From NCBI RefSeq assembly GCF_003265705.1, contig NW_020312785.1, positions 136,796,624 through 136,860,623 of the forward strand: a stretch of 64,000 nt of DNA. The letters are read 5' to 3'. Made by a program: the position numbers and the translations under genes. The DNA comes from Callorhinus ursinus. Taxonomy: Eukaryota; Chordata; Mammalia; Carnivora; Otariidae. A model generated the notes under the pieces. That model was not told where the DNA came from. It was given only the letters and a program-made list of their open reading frames with translations, and ran no database searches. How positions within the stretch are numbered: the stretch's first letter is position 1; every line of letters starts with the position of its first letter. Positions 23,807 through 34,899 of this stretch are shown piece by piece.

Positions 23807-23829
23807 GGTTGGGGGTGGGGGGGGCGGCG
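23807..23829 (+). other. G-rich run just inside intron 1
   Basis: gg tt ggggg t gggggggg c gg c g, starting 20 bp after the donor on the coding strand. It could form a G-quadruplex in DNA or in nascent RNA. G-runs near donors are also known hnRNP H/F sites. Function here is inferred only. Confidence 0.5.
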
Positions 23830-23860
23830 CTGGTGGACTCGGGCGTCGTGCCTCCGCAGA

Positions 23861-24440
23861 CCCGCTTCCAGGGAACCCTTTTTGCTCAGTCTCGCCTTCT
23901 TCCCAGAGTGCAAAACTCAGAGACCCCCTCTTCGAGCGAGGCCCGATCACCTTGCGCTCTTCTGGGCAAGAGGGTCGTGACCCTCAGGATGTCTGCTGGG
24001 GGAGAGACCCGACTTGCTGGGCCCTCTCGGTGGTCGTGGCGTCTCTTGGGAGCGGGATGCTTGGTGGGCGTGGAGTTTGTTTTAATGACTGTCATGGACA
24101 CCTGATGTCTCCCTTCCCTCATCTCCACGTGGATGGCTCCTCCCTGAAAGCAAAGCTTTCTAAAATATAGGGGAGCGGAGGGGACTTTTTTCTTTGCCTA
24201 TTTATCTCCCTGGTAGTAAAATTGAGGTGAATTAAGAAACTTTTCCTGCGTAAAATCTGAGGGTTTCAGCCCCGTTGAGGACCAGAAGTTTTCCTGCCTG
24301 GTTTAGGCTCAGAACATTCCTGGGGAGGAGGCCTGCCTTGGGCATTCTCCTCTTCATAGGACATGGAGGCTAAGAGATCAAGTGATTTCTCCTGAAGTCC
24401 CAGCCAGTCCTTCTTGGCTGGAGCCCTGTAAACAGCTAGT
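23861..24440. other. Intron sequence, nothing recognised
   Basis: GC content falls gradually away from the island. Overlapping frames here are read-through of exon 1 or its shadows. Confidence 0.55.
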
Positions 24441-24444
24441 GATG

Positions 24445-24650
24445 GCTACTGTTTATTGACCTCACCATGGGCAGGGGTCCTCTCAAGACCTTTAAATGCC
24501 TTTGTGCCCTCATGTAACCCACACAACAGCCCTACCCTGTAAAGGTGGCTTCAGTTATTCCATTTTACATGAGAAGAAACTGAGGCAGAGCGAGGGGAAG
24601 TCAGTCATACCTGGGGGTGGTGGGACTGCGATTCAACCCCAGGCCAGCCT
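24445..24650 (-). repeat. MIR SINE (nearly complete)
   Basis: 'actgtttattgacctcaccatg', 'cacacaacagccctaccctgtaa' and 'gagaagaaactgaggcagag' follow MIR in reverse from tail to core. Confidence 0.8.
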
Positions 24651-24874
24651 GACCCCAGGGCCCTGCTCTTAACTGCTAAGGGGTATCCTTCCCAGCTGTC
24701 TCACCAGTCCCCTTTCCATTATATGTCACACACATTCATTTACGCATTTGTGGAGTTGAAATCTAGCTTATGTGGGGTTAGAGAATGCGAGCTATGGTGA
24801 TATAGATGTGGCAGAAGACTCAGATGCTTTCTCCGAGAAGCCCCCAACAAAACCTGTGTACATCAAGTAGCTTC

Positions 24875-24962
24875 CCTGCTCCTCGGAAATCTCAGACCCC
24901 ACCCCAGAATCTACTGAATCGATTCCCCTGCACATAAAGTTTGAGAAGCGTTGGCTCAGCTC
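24875..24962 (-). repeat. MER5-like fragment
   Basis: 'cccaccccagaatctactgaatc' and 'cacataaagtttgagaagcg' are the reverse complement of one end of MER5A. Confidence 0.65.
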
Positions 24963-25239
24963 AGCCCCTAGCTGGTTCCCGCAGTTGGTATTGAGGACTT
25001 CAGGAGACCCAATAAAAAAAACTAAGGTATTGGACTCACCTTGCAGGGCCTGGCTTATAGGAATTCGACAAATATTTGCTGTGTGAATGAAGTAGTTGGC
25101 AGGCTTCCCTGCTTGAGCAGAACAAACAAAGCTAAAGTCAGAGATGGGGGCTTCTCCCCCAGGGGTGGTTTCGGATCAGGAATGAAGTAAAATGCCTCTT
25201 GTTTTCTGATTTCTGACCGATGTGCTCTATGTTCCATGC

Positions 25240-25442
25240 TTTTTCAGAAAATAGAAAAGTGAAGGACAAAATGTAAATGGCCCACAATCCCATCCCTAGA
25301 AATAACCACGAGTGGTTGATACTTTGGCATGTATCTTTTTAGATCTCAATAAATTGTTTTAAGATGGAAAAACAGGTAAGAAAAATTACCCATACCACTA
25401 CAATAGTTCAATTTTTATTTTTGACAACTATACATGCACGTT
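25240..25442. repeat. Possible old L1 3'UTR fragment
   Basis: 'cccacaatcccatccctagaaataaccac' resembles a phrase common in ancient L1 3'UTRs. Weak call based on one motif. Confidence 0.4.
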
Positions 25443-25657
25443 TTATTTATTTATTTTTTTAAAGATTTTATTTATTTATTTGAGAGAGAGAGAGAGAGAG
25501 AAACAGCATGAGAGGGGAGAAGGTCAGAGGGAGAAGCAGGCTCCCCGCTGAGCCGGGAGCCCGATGCGGGACTTGATTCCGGGACTCCGGGATCATGACC
25601 TGAGCCGAAGGCAGTCGCTTAACCAACTGAGCCACCCAGGCGCCCCATGCAGATGTT
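25443..25657 (-). mobile_element. SINEC element, cagtcgcttaa subtype, full length
   Basis: Complete layout from the T tract at about 25449 to head cgcccc at 25646. The flanks 'catgcacgttttat' and 'catgcagatgttttta' form an imperfect target duplication. Diagnostic positions match the 1.9-kb copy (gggactccgggatcatgacc). Confidence 0.92.
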
Positions 25658-25659
25658 TT

Positions 25660-26905
25660 TAAAGAGTCAGTGTTAACAGGCAGAGTTGTAAGTTTGCCCC
25701 CGCGTCTCCTCACTTTCCAATCTCTTAGAGCCATAAACGTTTATAATCTGTTCCTTGATTTTTTCCCCCCAGTTGTAGGTGTTATCCACTGGCTTCCGCC
25801 TCTGAGAGAAGAGGCTTTAGCCCTCTTTGACCCATCCCCCACCCTGTATTATACATATAGCCTTCCTGTCTCCCACAATATTTTGGGTGAGATTAATAAC
25901 CAGTGTAGTGTTGACCTTAGGACACCATAGACATTGTTCTCAGTTGAGCCACTGAGTGGTCTATGAGCCCTTTTCCTTTCCTGCCCAATTTGTTTCCCTG
26001 GAGTCGGTAATTTTCTTTTTCCATTTCTTCATTCTCTAGCTGTTTAATCACTAATTTTACCTTAATTGTCAAAATCTATCAGTCAAATGAGAGACATCTG
26101 GGAGTCTATCGAGGTCATCTCATGACCAATCCTGTCTGGGAGCCTCTGACTTGCCCGTTCCCCCCCCCCCCCACCCGGCCTGCTCACCTGGGCATGGGGT
26201 CTCCTGCAGCAGCACCCTGGAGAGTCTTTCTCTCCCCTTCTCTTCTGGGTTGGGTCCCCTGCTTCTCCTGACCAGTGTCCCTGTCTGTTTTGCCTTCCTC
26301 CCAGTGGGGGGACCACACAGACTTTAGTCGTTTCCTGAGAAAGGATTATGTGTGGATTGAGATTTACGTCTTCCAAAACACCTTGAATTGACTGTTACAC
26401 ATAATTAATAGTTTGACTAGGTAAAGAATGTTAGATTGGAACTTGTTTTCCTGCAGAATTTTGAAAGCAGTTCTCCATTATCTTTGAGCTATTCTGTTTT
26501 TTGTTTTCATAAATTTCAATTCTTCATCCTTTCCTTTCCTTTCCCTTCTGGATCTTTCTCCTAACAGATCTGTCAGATCACACTAATGTGCTTTCCTCTG
26601 AGGCCATTTTCTTCCATTATAATGAGGACCTCATGTCTTCTTTCAATCCAGAAAGCTCATGTATATGTAAGGAGATTTTTTTAAACTGATTTTTACCTTT
26701 CTGTTTTCTGGTTTGGTTTTTTTTTTTCCTGAAACTCCTTTTATCCTTTTTTTCTATGCATATATTTTCTTGTAATTTTACTCAGGGGTTCGGACATGCC
26801 GTGTTCAATTACCATGCCATAAACATTTCTCAGGATCTCGGATTTCTCAGTTATTATAGTTTCTGTTGTAAGGAAGTACCGTATTTGATTTCCTCCATTT
26901 CCATA
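25660..26905. other. Intron stretch, little recognised
   Basis: No exon. A C13 run lies at 26160-26172. From about 26410 to 26900 the T-rich text has the flavour of an old L1 antisense segment, but no phrase is decisive. Confidence 0.45.
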
Positions 26906-26910
26906 TTTTG

Positions 26911-27140
26911 GGGGTGCCTGGGTGGCTCAGTTGGTTGGGTGTCTGCCTCTTGATTTTGGCTCAGATCTCAGGGTTGTGGGATCGAGCCTGCACTGGGCTC
27001 TGTGCTGGGTGTGGAGTGTGGAGCCAGCTTGCGATTCTCTCTCCCTCACCCTCTGTCTCCCGCCCCCCCCCACTCATCCACAGCGCACACGTGCGCTCTC
27101 TCTCTCTCTCAAAAATGAATAAAAGTTCAAAAAAAATAAA
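26911..27140 (+). mobile_element. SINEC element
   Basis: Head 'ggggtgcctgggtggctcag' at 26911, GC-rich middle 'cccgcccccccccactcatcc', (CT)n and A tail to about 27140. No clear target duplication was seen. The (CA/GT) word gcgcacacgtgcgc inside is a near-palindrome. Confidence 0.88.
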
Positions 27141-27236
27141 ACCTAACATGTTTCTAGGTTTTACTAGTATAGCTAGTGCTATGGCAATTTTCCTTCTTTG
27201 TCCCTCTTTCCACATTTATCCAGTGATTTTTTTCAA

Positions 27237-27276
27237 GGAAAAGTTCTTTTTTTTTTTTTTTTTGGAAAAGTTCTTT
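27237..27276 (-). mobile_element. Poly(T)-only insertion with target duplication
   Basis: The 13-mer ggaaaagttcttt occurs at 27237-27249 and again at 27264-27276, separated only by T14. This is the footprint expected from L1-driven reverse transcription that copied just a poly(A) tail. See findings. Confidence 0.7.
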
Positions 27277-29285
27277 AAAGTACAATTGTATGTCAAAGAG
27301 TGCACAAATTTAAGGGTTTTGTTACATATTCTGAAATTATTTTTCCACCAAGTTTTGCTGGTTTAAATTATTATCAGTAGTGAAAAGCTATTAAACTAAA
27401 AATACTTTTTTAAGTTAGGGGAATTTCTAAAATAAAAAATGTGAAGTATTATCTTAAATGATATATGCTTTCTTGATCTAAGATACTTTTTTGTTCATGT
27501 TTTAATGTCTAAATCGGGATGTGGCTTACCGTGGCTGGTTTCTTGAAGGTAATGCCATCCAGTACCACTGATTCTTTATGGGGGGTGAGGGGAGCAGGTT
27601 TCAAACTATTGCTGTCCCGGCGCGGACTGGCATTAAGATAGACCTGTGCCCAGAAGAATATTACTTTCTGCCTTGAAAAAACCCCAAATACTGAGACAAA
27701 GAATTGCTAAGACTCTGACTTCCTGCTTGAATCTGGGAGAAATGAAATAATTGAGAACAAAACACAATGTTTCCCCAAATCTGTTGTCAAATTCCCTAGC
27801 CCTGGCTTTCCCCCAGGAGTGAGTGGTCGTAACTAACCTACTCAAACACTTCAGGCTGTGCCAATGTAACATTGTGTTGAAACCAAATTGTAGTCATTTC
27901 CTTCCGTTTAAAGTTTTATAAAAGCTAGAAGCAATCCAGTACTTGACCTGTGACTTGTAGGATGCTGTGATCTTATGACAATTACGAGTACTTGAAGAAT
28001 TAAAGTGATTTGTCAGAAGCTGAGTTAATTGCACCCTTCCTGTTATCGGTGACTTTGAAATGAATTACAGCATCGTGTAATAATGTTAGGTCACCTTTCA
28101 TATGCTTACTGTCATGAGCAGACTTAGGTGGGGAAGGACAAATAGAGTTTACTGAGACCTGGAATCTAAATCATACTATCCTGTTGAATTCTTAAAAAAC
28201 AAAAAACAGTGAACATAGTTTTCATTTCACAAAACAATACCTAGTCTTTGTAGAAAAATAGAAAAATGTAGTTAAGAAAAACCCCCTGTCATTCTAGCCC
28301 CCATGGTGGTTCCTAACAGGCATGGTACTAGGAGTGGATAGGATTAAAGAAAAAAAAATTGTTTATTGTAATACCTGAAGCTTCTGCTGGTGTTTAGTGC
28401 CCTGGGGGTCAGGGTCGCTAAATGTCCTGAAGTGCATGAGACAGTCCCCAACAATGAATTGCTTTACCAATTGCCAACAGCACCACTGTAAAAGAACTCT
28501 GAGTGAATCACTATTTAGCACTTGGAATAAACCATTCCAGAATTTTTCAAGTGGTTATGTATCATTTTTCTGTATTTTTTTTTTTTTTTTGATGCAGTCA
28601 CTTGTAAACTATTCTTTGGTTTACTGCTATGGCCATCTGGGCTGGATATCTCCCATTTGTCCCTCAGATCCACTCTACACCCTTCTCCACTCTGTTCTCC
28701 ACCCTGAAGGCTGACTTGCATGGACTGTCTCAAGGGGCTCCCCTCTGACGTTTCACTGGATTCATCCAAAAGTGGTACCTGCAGGGGATTGGGGGGTGAA
28801 AAGGGGAGCTGGTTCTGGGTATTTAGTCCCTGGGATCCCTCCCTGCTGACTCTCAGCAGGTTGACTGTGTCCCTCCATGCAAGGCGGGCTGTCTGGCAAC
28901 CCTCTGCACACAGCTGTTTTTCCTGGCCTCCGATAGCCATTCACTTCCAGCTGCTCACCACTGCCAGGCCCTGCACTATCACTGTGGTTTTCCTGCATCC
29001 TGCTTTATAAATAACACCTTTATTAAACTCAACTCGGATTACCCAATCTGAAAGTGCCAGGTGTCCTGCTGAGTCCTGATAAATTACCTTTCCTCATTAA
29101 TAATTAATTTCTTATGACATTCTTAATAGCCACATAGTATTCCATAAATATCCAGGCCCTTACTGTTCAGGTTATGTTTCTTTCCTTTAAAAATGTAACA
29201 AACTTCCTTTATGCTAACTCTTTCTGGTGGTTCTTTAGTGTTCTCTAAGGATGAGTACTTAGAATTGAATAAAAAGTCTATGAAT
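27277..29285. other. Intron stretch, repeat-poor
   Basis: No exon or named repeat was recognised apart from a T-run at about 28577-28590 and simple A-rich sequence. 27870-28150 is unusually free of repeats (see findings). Confidence 0.5.
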
Positions 29286-29289
29286 TTTC

Positions 29290-31250
29290 TTTAAAGTCAA
29301 ATTTATTGAGGTGTCCAGGAAAATTCACCCTTTTTAGTGTAGAGTTCTGTGAGTTAAATTTAGCATATGCATTCTTAAAAAGCAGCCCTATGGAGATAGA
29401 TCATAAAATCGACCTTTTTAACGTGTACAATTCAAGGATTTTTAGGGTACTCACAGAGTTGTACTACTATTTTAGAACATCTTTGTCGCCTCAGAAAGAA
29501 ACCTCATACCTATGAGCAGTTACTTCTTGTTCTTCCCTCCTCTCAGCCCTTCGTAACCACTAGTCTGCTTTCTGACTCTAGATTTGGCTATTCTGGACAT
29601 TTCACAAAAATGGCCCTATAATATGTGGTCCTTTCTGTCTGGTTTCCTTTACTTAGTATGATGCTGTCAGTGGTCATCCATGCTATAGTATGTATCAGTA
29701 CTTCATTCCTTTTTTTGCTGAATAATATTCCGTTGTTTTATATATATATTATTTTGTTTATTCATCAATTGATGGACATTTGGGTTGTTTCCACATTTTG
29801 GCTATTATGAATAATGCTGCTATCAACCTTCATGAACAAAGTTTTTTTGTGGACATATGTTTTCACTTCTCTTGGGCACTACGTAGGAATGGAATGGCTG
29901 AGTCATAGGGTAAGTCTTTGTTTAATAGCTTGAAGCACTGCTAGACTGTTTTCAAAGTGGCTGCACTACATTACAATCCGGCCAGCAATCCGAGTTCCCA
30001 TTTCTCTACATCCTCACTAAGATTATTTTCTGTCTTTTTGATTCTGGGCATCCTACAGGGTGTGAAGTGGTATCTCATTGTGGTTTTGGTTTGTATTTCT
30101 CTAACGACTAATGATGTTGAGCAGCTCTTCATATGCTTATTTGTCACTTATGTATCTTCTTCGGGGAAATGTCTGTTCAAATCCCTTGCCGTTTAAAAAA
30201 TTATCTTATTGTTGAGTTGTAAGAGCTCTTTACATATTCTGGATACAAGTCTTTTATCAGATAGATGATTTGCAAATATTTTTCTTCCATTCTGTGGGTT
30301 GTCTTTTCACTTTATGTGATGATGTCCTTTGAAGTGCAAAGATTCTTAATTTGATAAAGTCCAATTTATATACATTTTTTCTTTTGTGGCTTATGCTTTT
30401 GATATCATATCTGAGAAGACTTTCTTAACCCAAGGTCATGAAGATTTACTTTTATGTATCCTCCTAAAAGTTGTATGGTTTTGTCTTACCTTTGAGTCTG
30501 TGATGCATTTTGAGTTACTTTTATATAGTGTGAGATAGGGGTCTAAGTTGATTCTTTTCTATATGGTTAGCTAATTGTCCCAGCACCATTTGTTGAAAAG
30601 ACTATTTTTCTCTCATTGAATTGTCTTGGCACCCTTGTCAAAAATCAAATGTAGCATAAGGGTGTATTTCTGGATTCTCAGTTCTATTCCATTGATCTCT
30701 GTGTCTTTTGGCCAGTACCGCACTATACTGATTACTGTAGCTTTGTAGAAAGTTTTGAAATCAGAAGTTATGAGTGTGCCAAATTTTTCTTTTTTCAAAA
30801 TTGTTTTTTGGCTATCCTGGGTCCCTTGCATTTCCATATGAGTTTTAGTATCAGTTTGTCAATTTCTGCAAAAAGGGGCAGCTGAAATTTCAATATGGAT
30901 TGTGTTGAATCTGTAGATCAATTTGGGGAGTATTGCCATCTTAACAAAATTAAATTTTCCAATTCATGAACATGGAATGTCTTGCCATTTAATTAGGTTT
31001 TCTCTAATTTCTTTCAACAATGTTTTGTAGTTTTCAGCACACAGGTCTTATTTTTCTTTTGTTAAATTTCTTCCTAAGTATTTTATTCTATTTGATGCTC
31101 TTGCAAATGGAATTATTTTCTTAATTTCATCTTCAGTCTGTTCATTATTAAAGCATAGAAATCCAGTTGAGTTCTGTATCCTTGATCTTGTATCCTATAA
31201 TTTTGATGACCTCATTTATTGGTTCTAATAGTTTTTTTTGTGTGTGGTTT
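29290..31250 (-). mobile_element. L1M-type LINE, 3'UTR plus ORF2 part
   Basis: Antisense L1 over about 2 kb. The 3' end is at left (ttattgaggtgtccaggaaa). Next come 'caattgatggacatttgggttg', 'catcctacagggtgtgaagtgg', 'ttgtcccagcaccatttgttga' and 'ctgtagctttgtagaaagttttg', all reverse-strand ORF2 landmarks. The minus frame 30613-30837 is a remnant of ORF2. Many stops and indels. Confidence 0.9.
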
Positions 31251-31282
31251 AGCATATGTGTTAAGACTTTTGATTCTGCTGC

Positions 31283-31625
31283 CAAGTTGTACAGAAAAGT
31301 TTATACCAATTTGCATTTCCTCTAGTGGTATTTCAGTGTGTAACAGGGTTTGTTTCTGCAAATACTCAAACTTTCTTTTAATATTTGCCAATTTTGTTGG
31401 AGTGGGAGATACTCAAAACAATAAAAACTAGTTTGGCATAGACACCATTAGTCAGAAAGAACATCAGCTGATATTTAGGGGACCCCGGATATGTGAAAAA
31501 GAACAAATTGTTTTTATTTGCATTTCTGTGATTATTAAAGTTGAATATTTTAAATATGCTCATCAACCATTTATTTCTTTTGGTAACTGCTTGTTTTTTC
31601 CTCTTCATTTAAAACATGGGCTCTT
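31283..31625 (-). repeat. Old L1 3'-end-like fragment
   Basis: 'ttataccaatttgcatttcctctagtgg' and 'tttgccaattttgttggagtggg' match the antisense 3' region of ancient L1s. It adjoins the preceding L1 but does not continue it in order. Confidence 0.55.
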
Positions 31626-31646
31626 TCTTTCTTTAAAAAATGTTTT

Positions 31647-31719
31647 AAAGATATAAAAGAGAGAGATTACACTTGATCTTAGCCAAAAGGCCGAGAAGTG
31701 ATAAAAGATATAAAAGAGA
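31647..31719 (-). pseudogene. Tailless U2 snRNA retrocopy (first ~40 nt)
   Basis: The minus strand from 31702 down to 31663 reads as U2 snRNA nucleotides 1 to about 40, including cttctcggccttttggctaa and gatcaagtgta. By my alignment to the known U2 5' end there are three differences. It stops abruptly with no poly(A). The target word aaagatataaaagaga is duplicated exactly at 31647-31662 and 31704-31719. U2 itself pairs with the intron branch point in the spliceosome. This copy has no U2-type promoter and is only a fragment, so it is a dead retrocopy. Confidence 0.93.
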
Positions 31720-31739
31720 AAGAGAAAACTTAAATGACT

Positions 31740-32229
31740 GTTACCTCCCAGGAGAGAAGTAAGATTGCTTTGGAGAATGTGTTTGAATGGGTTGTTTGCT
31801 TTTTAACTGCTTATCTTTTTACAAGTTTACATTTTTTATAACGAGGATGTATTTATGAGTTAATGGAATTAAAGAAGCCTACAGCAAAGTAATAAGTGCT
31901 CATTGTAAAGATAAATTTCAAATCATTTATATATAGAATGAAAACTGAAAGTCTCTGCTAACCTATGTCCTTCATGCCACCCCTCATCTACCCACCTGCC
32001 TTGACGTACTTACCATTCACATTTCTCTCAGACCTTTTTCTGTATATGAGCATGTTACATAAATTCTGCAACTATTTCATCATTTAATAATACCTTGGTA
32101 TTTTTCTATGTTCTTATTTATAAGTTTTCTATATACTATGGGTATTAATTTTCTTTGTTGCTTGTTAATAGCATGCCATCTTCCTCAAAATAAGTTTCTA
32201 ATTTGCATGAAATCTAAACTGTTATCTTT
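31740..32229. other. AT-rich intron stretch, probably old LINE
   Basis: Phrases such as 'tctgtatatgagcatgttacata' suggest an ancient L1 3'UTR, but I cannot confirm this. Confidence 0.4.
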
Positions 32230-32422
32230 GGGGTGCCTGGATGGCTCAGTTGGTTAAGTGTCAGACTCTTGATTTCGGCTCAGGTCATGATCTCAGGGTC
32301 GTGAGATCACGCCCCACATCAGGCTCTCTGCTCAGGATGGAGTCTGCCTGAGATTCTCTCCCTCCCTTGGATGCTTTCTAAATAAATAAATAAATAACTA
32401 AAATCTTTAAACTGTTATCTTT
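32215..32422 (+). mobile_element. SINEC element, perfect 15-bp TSD
   Basis: Between two exact copies of taaactgttatcttt (32215-32229 and 32408-32422). Head 'ggggtgcctggatggctcag'. The middle is shortened: after 'gagattctctccctcccttgg' it goes almost directly to the (AAATA)n tail, without the usual long (CT)n. Confidence 0.95.
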
Positions 32423-33016
32423 ATTTAGCCTTCTAGGGTTTACTTTGCTTAAACATGGCTTCCCTACCCCCAGGATTTTGCAGATATTTGAAGAAAATAT
32501 AGTAGAATTTTTTTTTAGTGTTAAAAGTATTTACCATCTTAAGCCATAAGTTCCTTTTGTGTGTATAAGGTAAGAATGTGATTTCACCTTTTTCCCCAAA
32601 TGGATATGTAGTCTCACCATTAGTCATATCATATTACATATATGTGTAACTATTTCTTGACCCTAATGTGTCCTATTCCTGAGTCAATTCCAAACCCTTT
32701 TAATTACTGTAGCTTCATCATGAATTTTAATATCCAGTAAAGTCTTACAGATTTTTGTATTTGCTATTCTTCTATATTTACACTAATACAAGTGATTTTC
32801 AGAATCAGTGTTCCTTAAACCCTCTTTAATACAACTTGAGTTGTATTAAATTTATAAATTAATTTGATAATTTATAAATTAATATAATTAATTATAATTA
32901 ATCTTATAAATTAATATGATATTGAATCTTATAACCTAGGAATATTGTATCTCTCTATTTATTTGGGTCAATTTATGCTCTTAAAGTCCTCAGTTTTTTC
33001 CAAATGAATCTTACAT

Positions 33017-33216
33017 GGTTTTTAAAAATATTTATTTATTTGAGAGAGAGAGAGTGAGTGAGAGAGAGCATGAGTGGGAGGAAGGGCAGAAGGAGAGGGA
33101 CAAGCAGATTCCCCACTGAGTAGGGAGCCCAGTGCACAGGGCTCAATCCCAGGACCCTGGGATTGTGACCTGAGCAGAAGGTAGACGCCCAACTGACTGA
33201 ACCACCCAGGCACCCC
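33017..33216 (-). mobile_element. SINEC element
   Basis: Short T-rich tail at about 33019, GA repeats, 'ccagtgcacagggctcaatccc' and head ending cacccc at 33216. It carries a damaged head (actgaaccacccagg). Target duplication unclear. Confidence 0.88.
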
Positions 33217-33429
33217 TTATGTATTTCTTACTAGAATTAAGAATTCTCAATTTTGATAAGGGAGATTTGTCAAAAATTGATTGGATTTATAAATTTCTGA
33301 TTATTTGTGGTTTATAAGGAAGCTGTTATTTTTCTTATTTCAATCTTGTGTGTTGCCATCTTCTTTGACTTACTAGTTCTAATAGTTTTATTTCTGTTAC
33401 AAGTAAATTATAGTAGTATCTGTGAATAA

Positions 33430-33656
33430 GGATTGTTTTCTTTTTCTCTTTTTTTAAAGATTTTATTTGGTTATTAGAGAGAGAGAGAACATGAGAGTGA
33501 GAACACAAGTTGGGGAGAGGGGCAGAGGGAGAAGACTCCCTGCTGAGTGCAGAGCCTGATGTGGGGCTCGATCCCAGGACCCCAGGATCATGACCTGAGC
33601 CAAAAGCAGACACTTAACCAACTGAGCCACCCAGGCGCCCTGGATTGTTTTCTTTT
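33430..33656 (-). mobile_element. SINEC element, perfect 15-bp TSD
   Basis: Exact duplicates of ggattgttttctttt at 33430-33444 and 33642-33656. Head ends cgccc at 33640. It sits inside the old LINE. Confidence 0.95.
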
Positions 33657-34280
33657 CCTTTTTATATTTATACTTTACTTTTTTTTTTTTTCATTATTGC
33701 ATAGGTTGGCACTACCAGTGTAATGTTGAATGGTTGGGATGATATGAGTGTCCTTGGCTGGCTCATAACTTTAGTTGGGCTCTTTCCAATGTCTTAATGA
33801 TAGTACACGTTTAACTACAGGTTCTGGTATACATTCCTTATTGAGTTAAGGAAAGGAAGTTTAACTTGTACCTGTTTTAATCAAAAACGATTACTGAATT
33901 TAGAAGATAGGATTTGGGGGGAGGAGTGTTTATCAATGTGATCATCCAGGGTTTTATTTCCCTTAATTTGCTAATGGAGTGGATCATATTAGAAAATCAA
34001 ATGTTGAATCATTCTTGTGATCTTGGAATAAATCTCTACTTAGTTATATTCTTTTAATATTCTATTATAGTTTAAAACATTTTTTTTACTCTTGAATTTA
34101 ATTTGTTAATATTATATTTGGTTGTTTCTACACTCATGTAAGACCAACCTTTTTGATTCATTTGCTGTGATCTATTTTGTTTGACTTTAATATTGCCATA
34201 CAAACTTTTTTGGCTAACATTTATCTGTTATATTCTTGTCCCTTTATTTTGAATTGAAGTGAGATTCACAAAACATAAAA

Positions 34281-34899
34281 TCAACTATTTTATTTAAGTT
34301 TTTATTTTAATTCCAGTTAACATACAGTGTTCTATTAGTTTCAGGTGTACAATATAGTGATTCAGCAATTTCACACATTGCCTAGTACTCGTCAGAATCA
34401 GTGCACTCCCCTGTCCCCCTCACCCACTTCACCCATACTGTCACCCCTTCCCTTCTGGTAACCATTAATTTGTTCTCTCTAGGTAAGAGTTTGTTTCTTG
34501 TTTTGTCTTATTCTCTCTTTTTTCCCCCCTTTGCTTGTTTGTTTGTTTTGTTTCTCAAACGCCGCGTATGATTGAGAAGCAGGAGAAGCAGGCTTCCCAC
34601 TGAGCAGGGGGCCCAGTGCAGGGCTCCATCCCAGGACCCTGGGATCATCACCTGAGCCGAAGGCAGACGCTTAAGGACTGAGCCACCCATGTGCCCCAAG
34701 GGTTTTTCTACCTTTTAAATATTGTTGATAATGCTGCTAAAAATATTCATGTACAAGTTTTTTTGTAGACATATATTTTCATTTCTCTTGCATGTATTCC
34801 TAGGAGTAGAATTGCTGGATCATATGAAAACTCTACTTTTAACCATTTGAGAAACTGCCTGAGTTTTTTTTCCAGAGTGGATGCACTATTTTATAATCC
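34281..34899 (-). mobile_element. Carnivore L1 3'UTR/3' end fragment
   Basis: 'aattccagttaacatacagtg', 'attagtttcaggtgtacaat' and 'ttcacccatactgtcacccc' are typical of carnivoran L1 3'UTRs read antisense. After a SINE fragment it continues with 'attgttgataatgctgct' and 'ggagtagaattgctggatca', so the SINE split it. Confidence 0.8.
34572..34697 (-). mobile_element. Tailless partial SINEC inside L1
   Basis: Begins abruptly at 'agaagcaggagaagcaggct', so the T tract and GA-rich part are absent. It ends with a normal head (gtgcccc at 34697). No target duplication found. Confidence 0.8.

Larger units (their letters stand above)
22650..23860. promoter_or_regulatory. CpG island promoter of CMTM8
   Basis: The base composition changes sharply here to GC-rich with frequent CpG (for example cgcggcggcctcgcatcgat, ggcggccgcgcagccccggc). 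GC boxes are visible at about 23131-23141 (gggggcggggc), 23154-23163 (gggcgggcgg) and, as complements, at 23309-23345. I see no TATA box at a sensible distance. Together with exon 1 inside it, this marks a dispersed-start CpG promoter. The exact start site cannot be read from sequence. Several long frames on both strands (22797-23312, 23359-23913 minus; 22815-23388 plus) arise because stop codons are rare at this composition. Confidence 0.85.
32640..34280 (-). repeat. Ancient L1 (L1M/HAL1-type) ORF-region fragments
   Basis: Antisense LINE text: 'ttttaattactgtagcttcatcatg', 'gaatattgtatctctctattt', 'gataatggagtgg'-like 'tttgctaatggagtggatcat' and 'tgttgaatcattcttgtgatc'. It is split by SINEs at 33.0 and 33.4 kb. 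Too decayed for frame analysis. Confidence 0.65.

Noticed and set aside
23359..23913. 184-aa minus-strand ORF over CMTM8 exon 1
   Set aside because: Arises from GC-rich composition with few stops and overlaps a real exon on the other strand.
23556..24170. 204-aa + frame overlapping exon 1
   Set aside because: It is a +1-shifted reading of the CpG island and exon, Arg/Ala/Pro/Gly-rich, ending in intron sequence.
26908..27366. 152-aa + frame near 27 kb
   Set aside because: Most of it is a translated SINEC element (GWLSWLGVCLL type). The same kind of false peptide appears over many SINEs.
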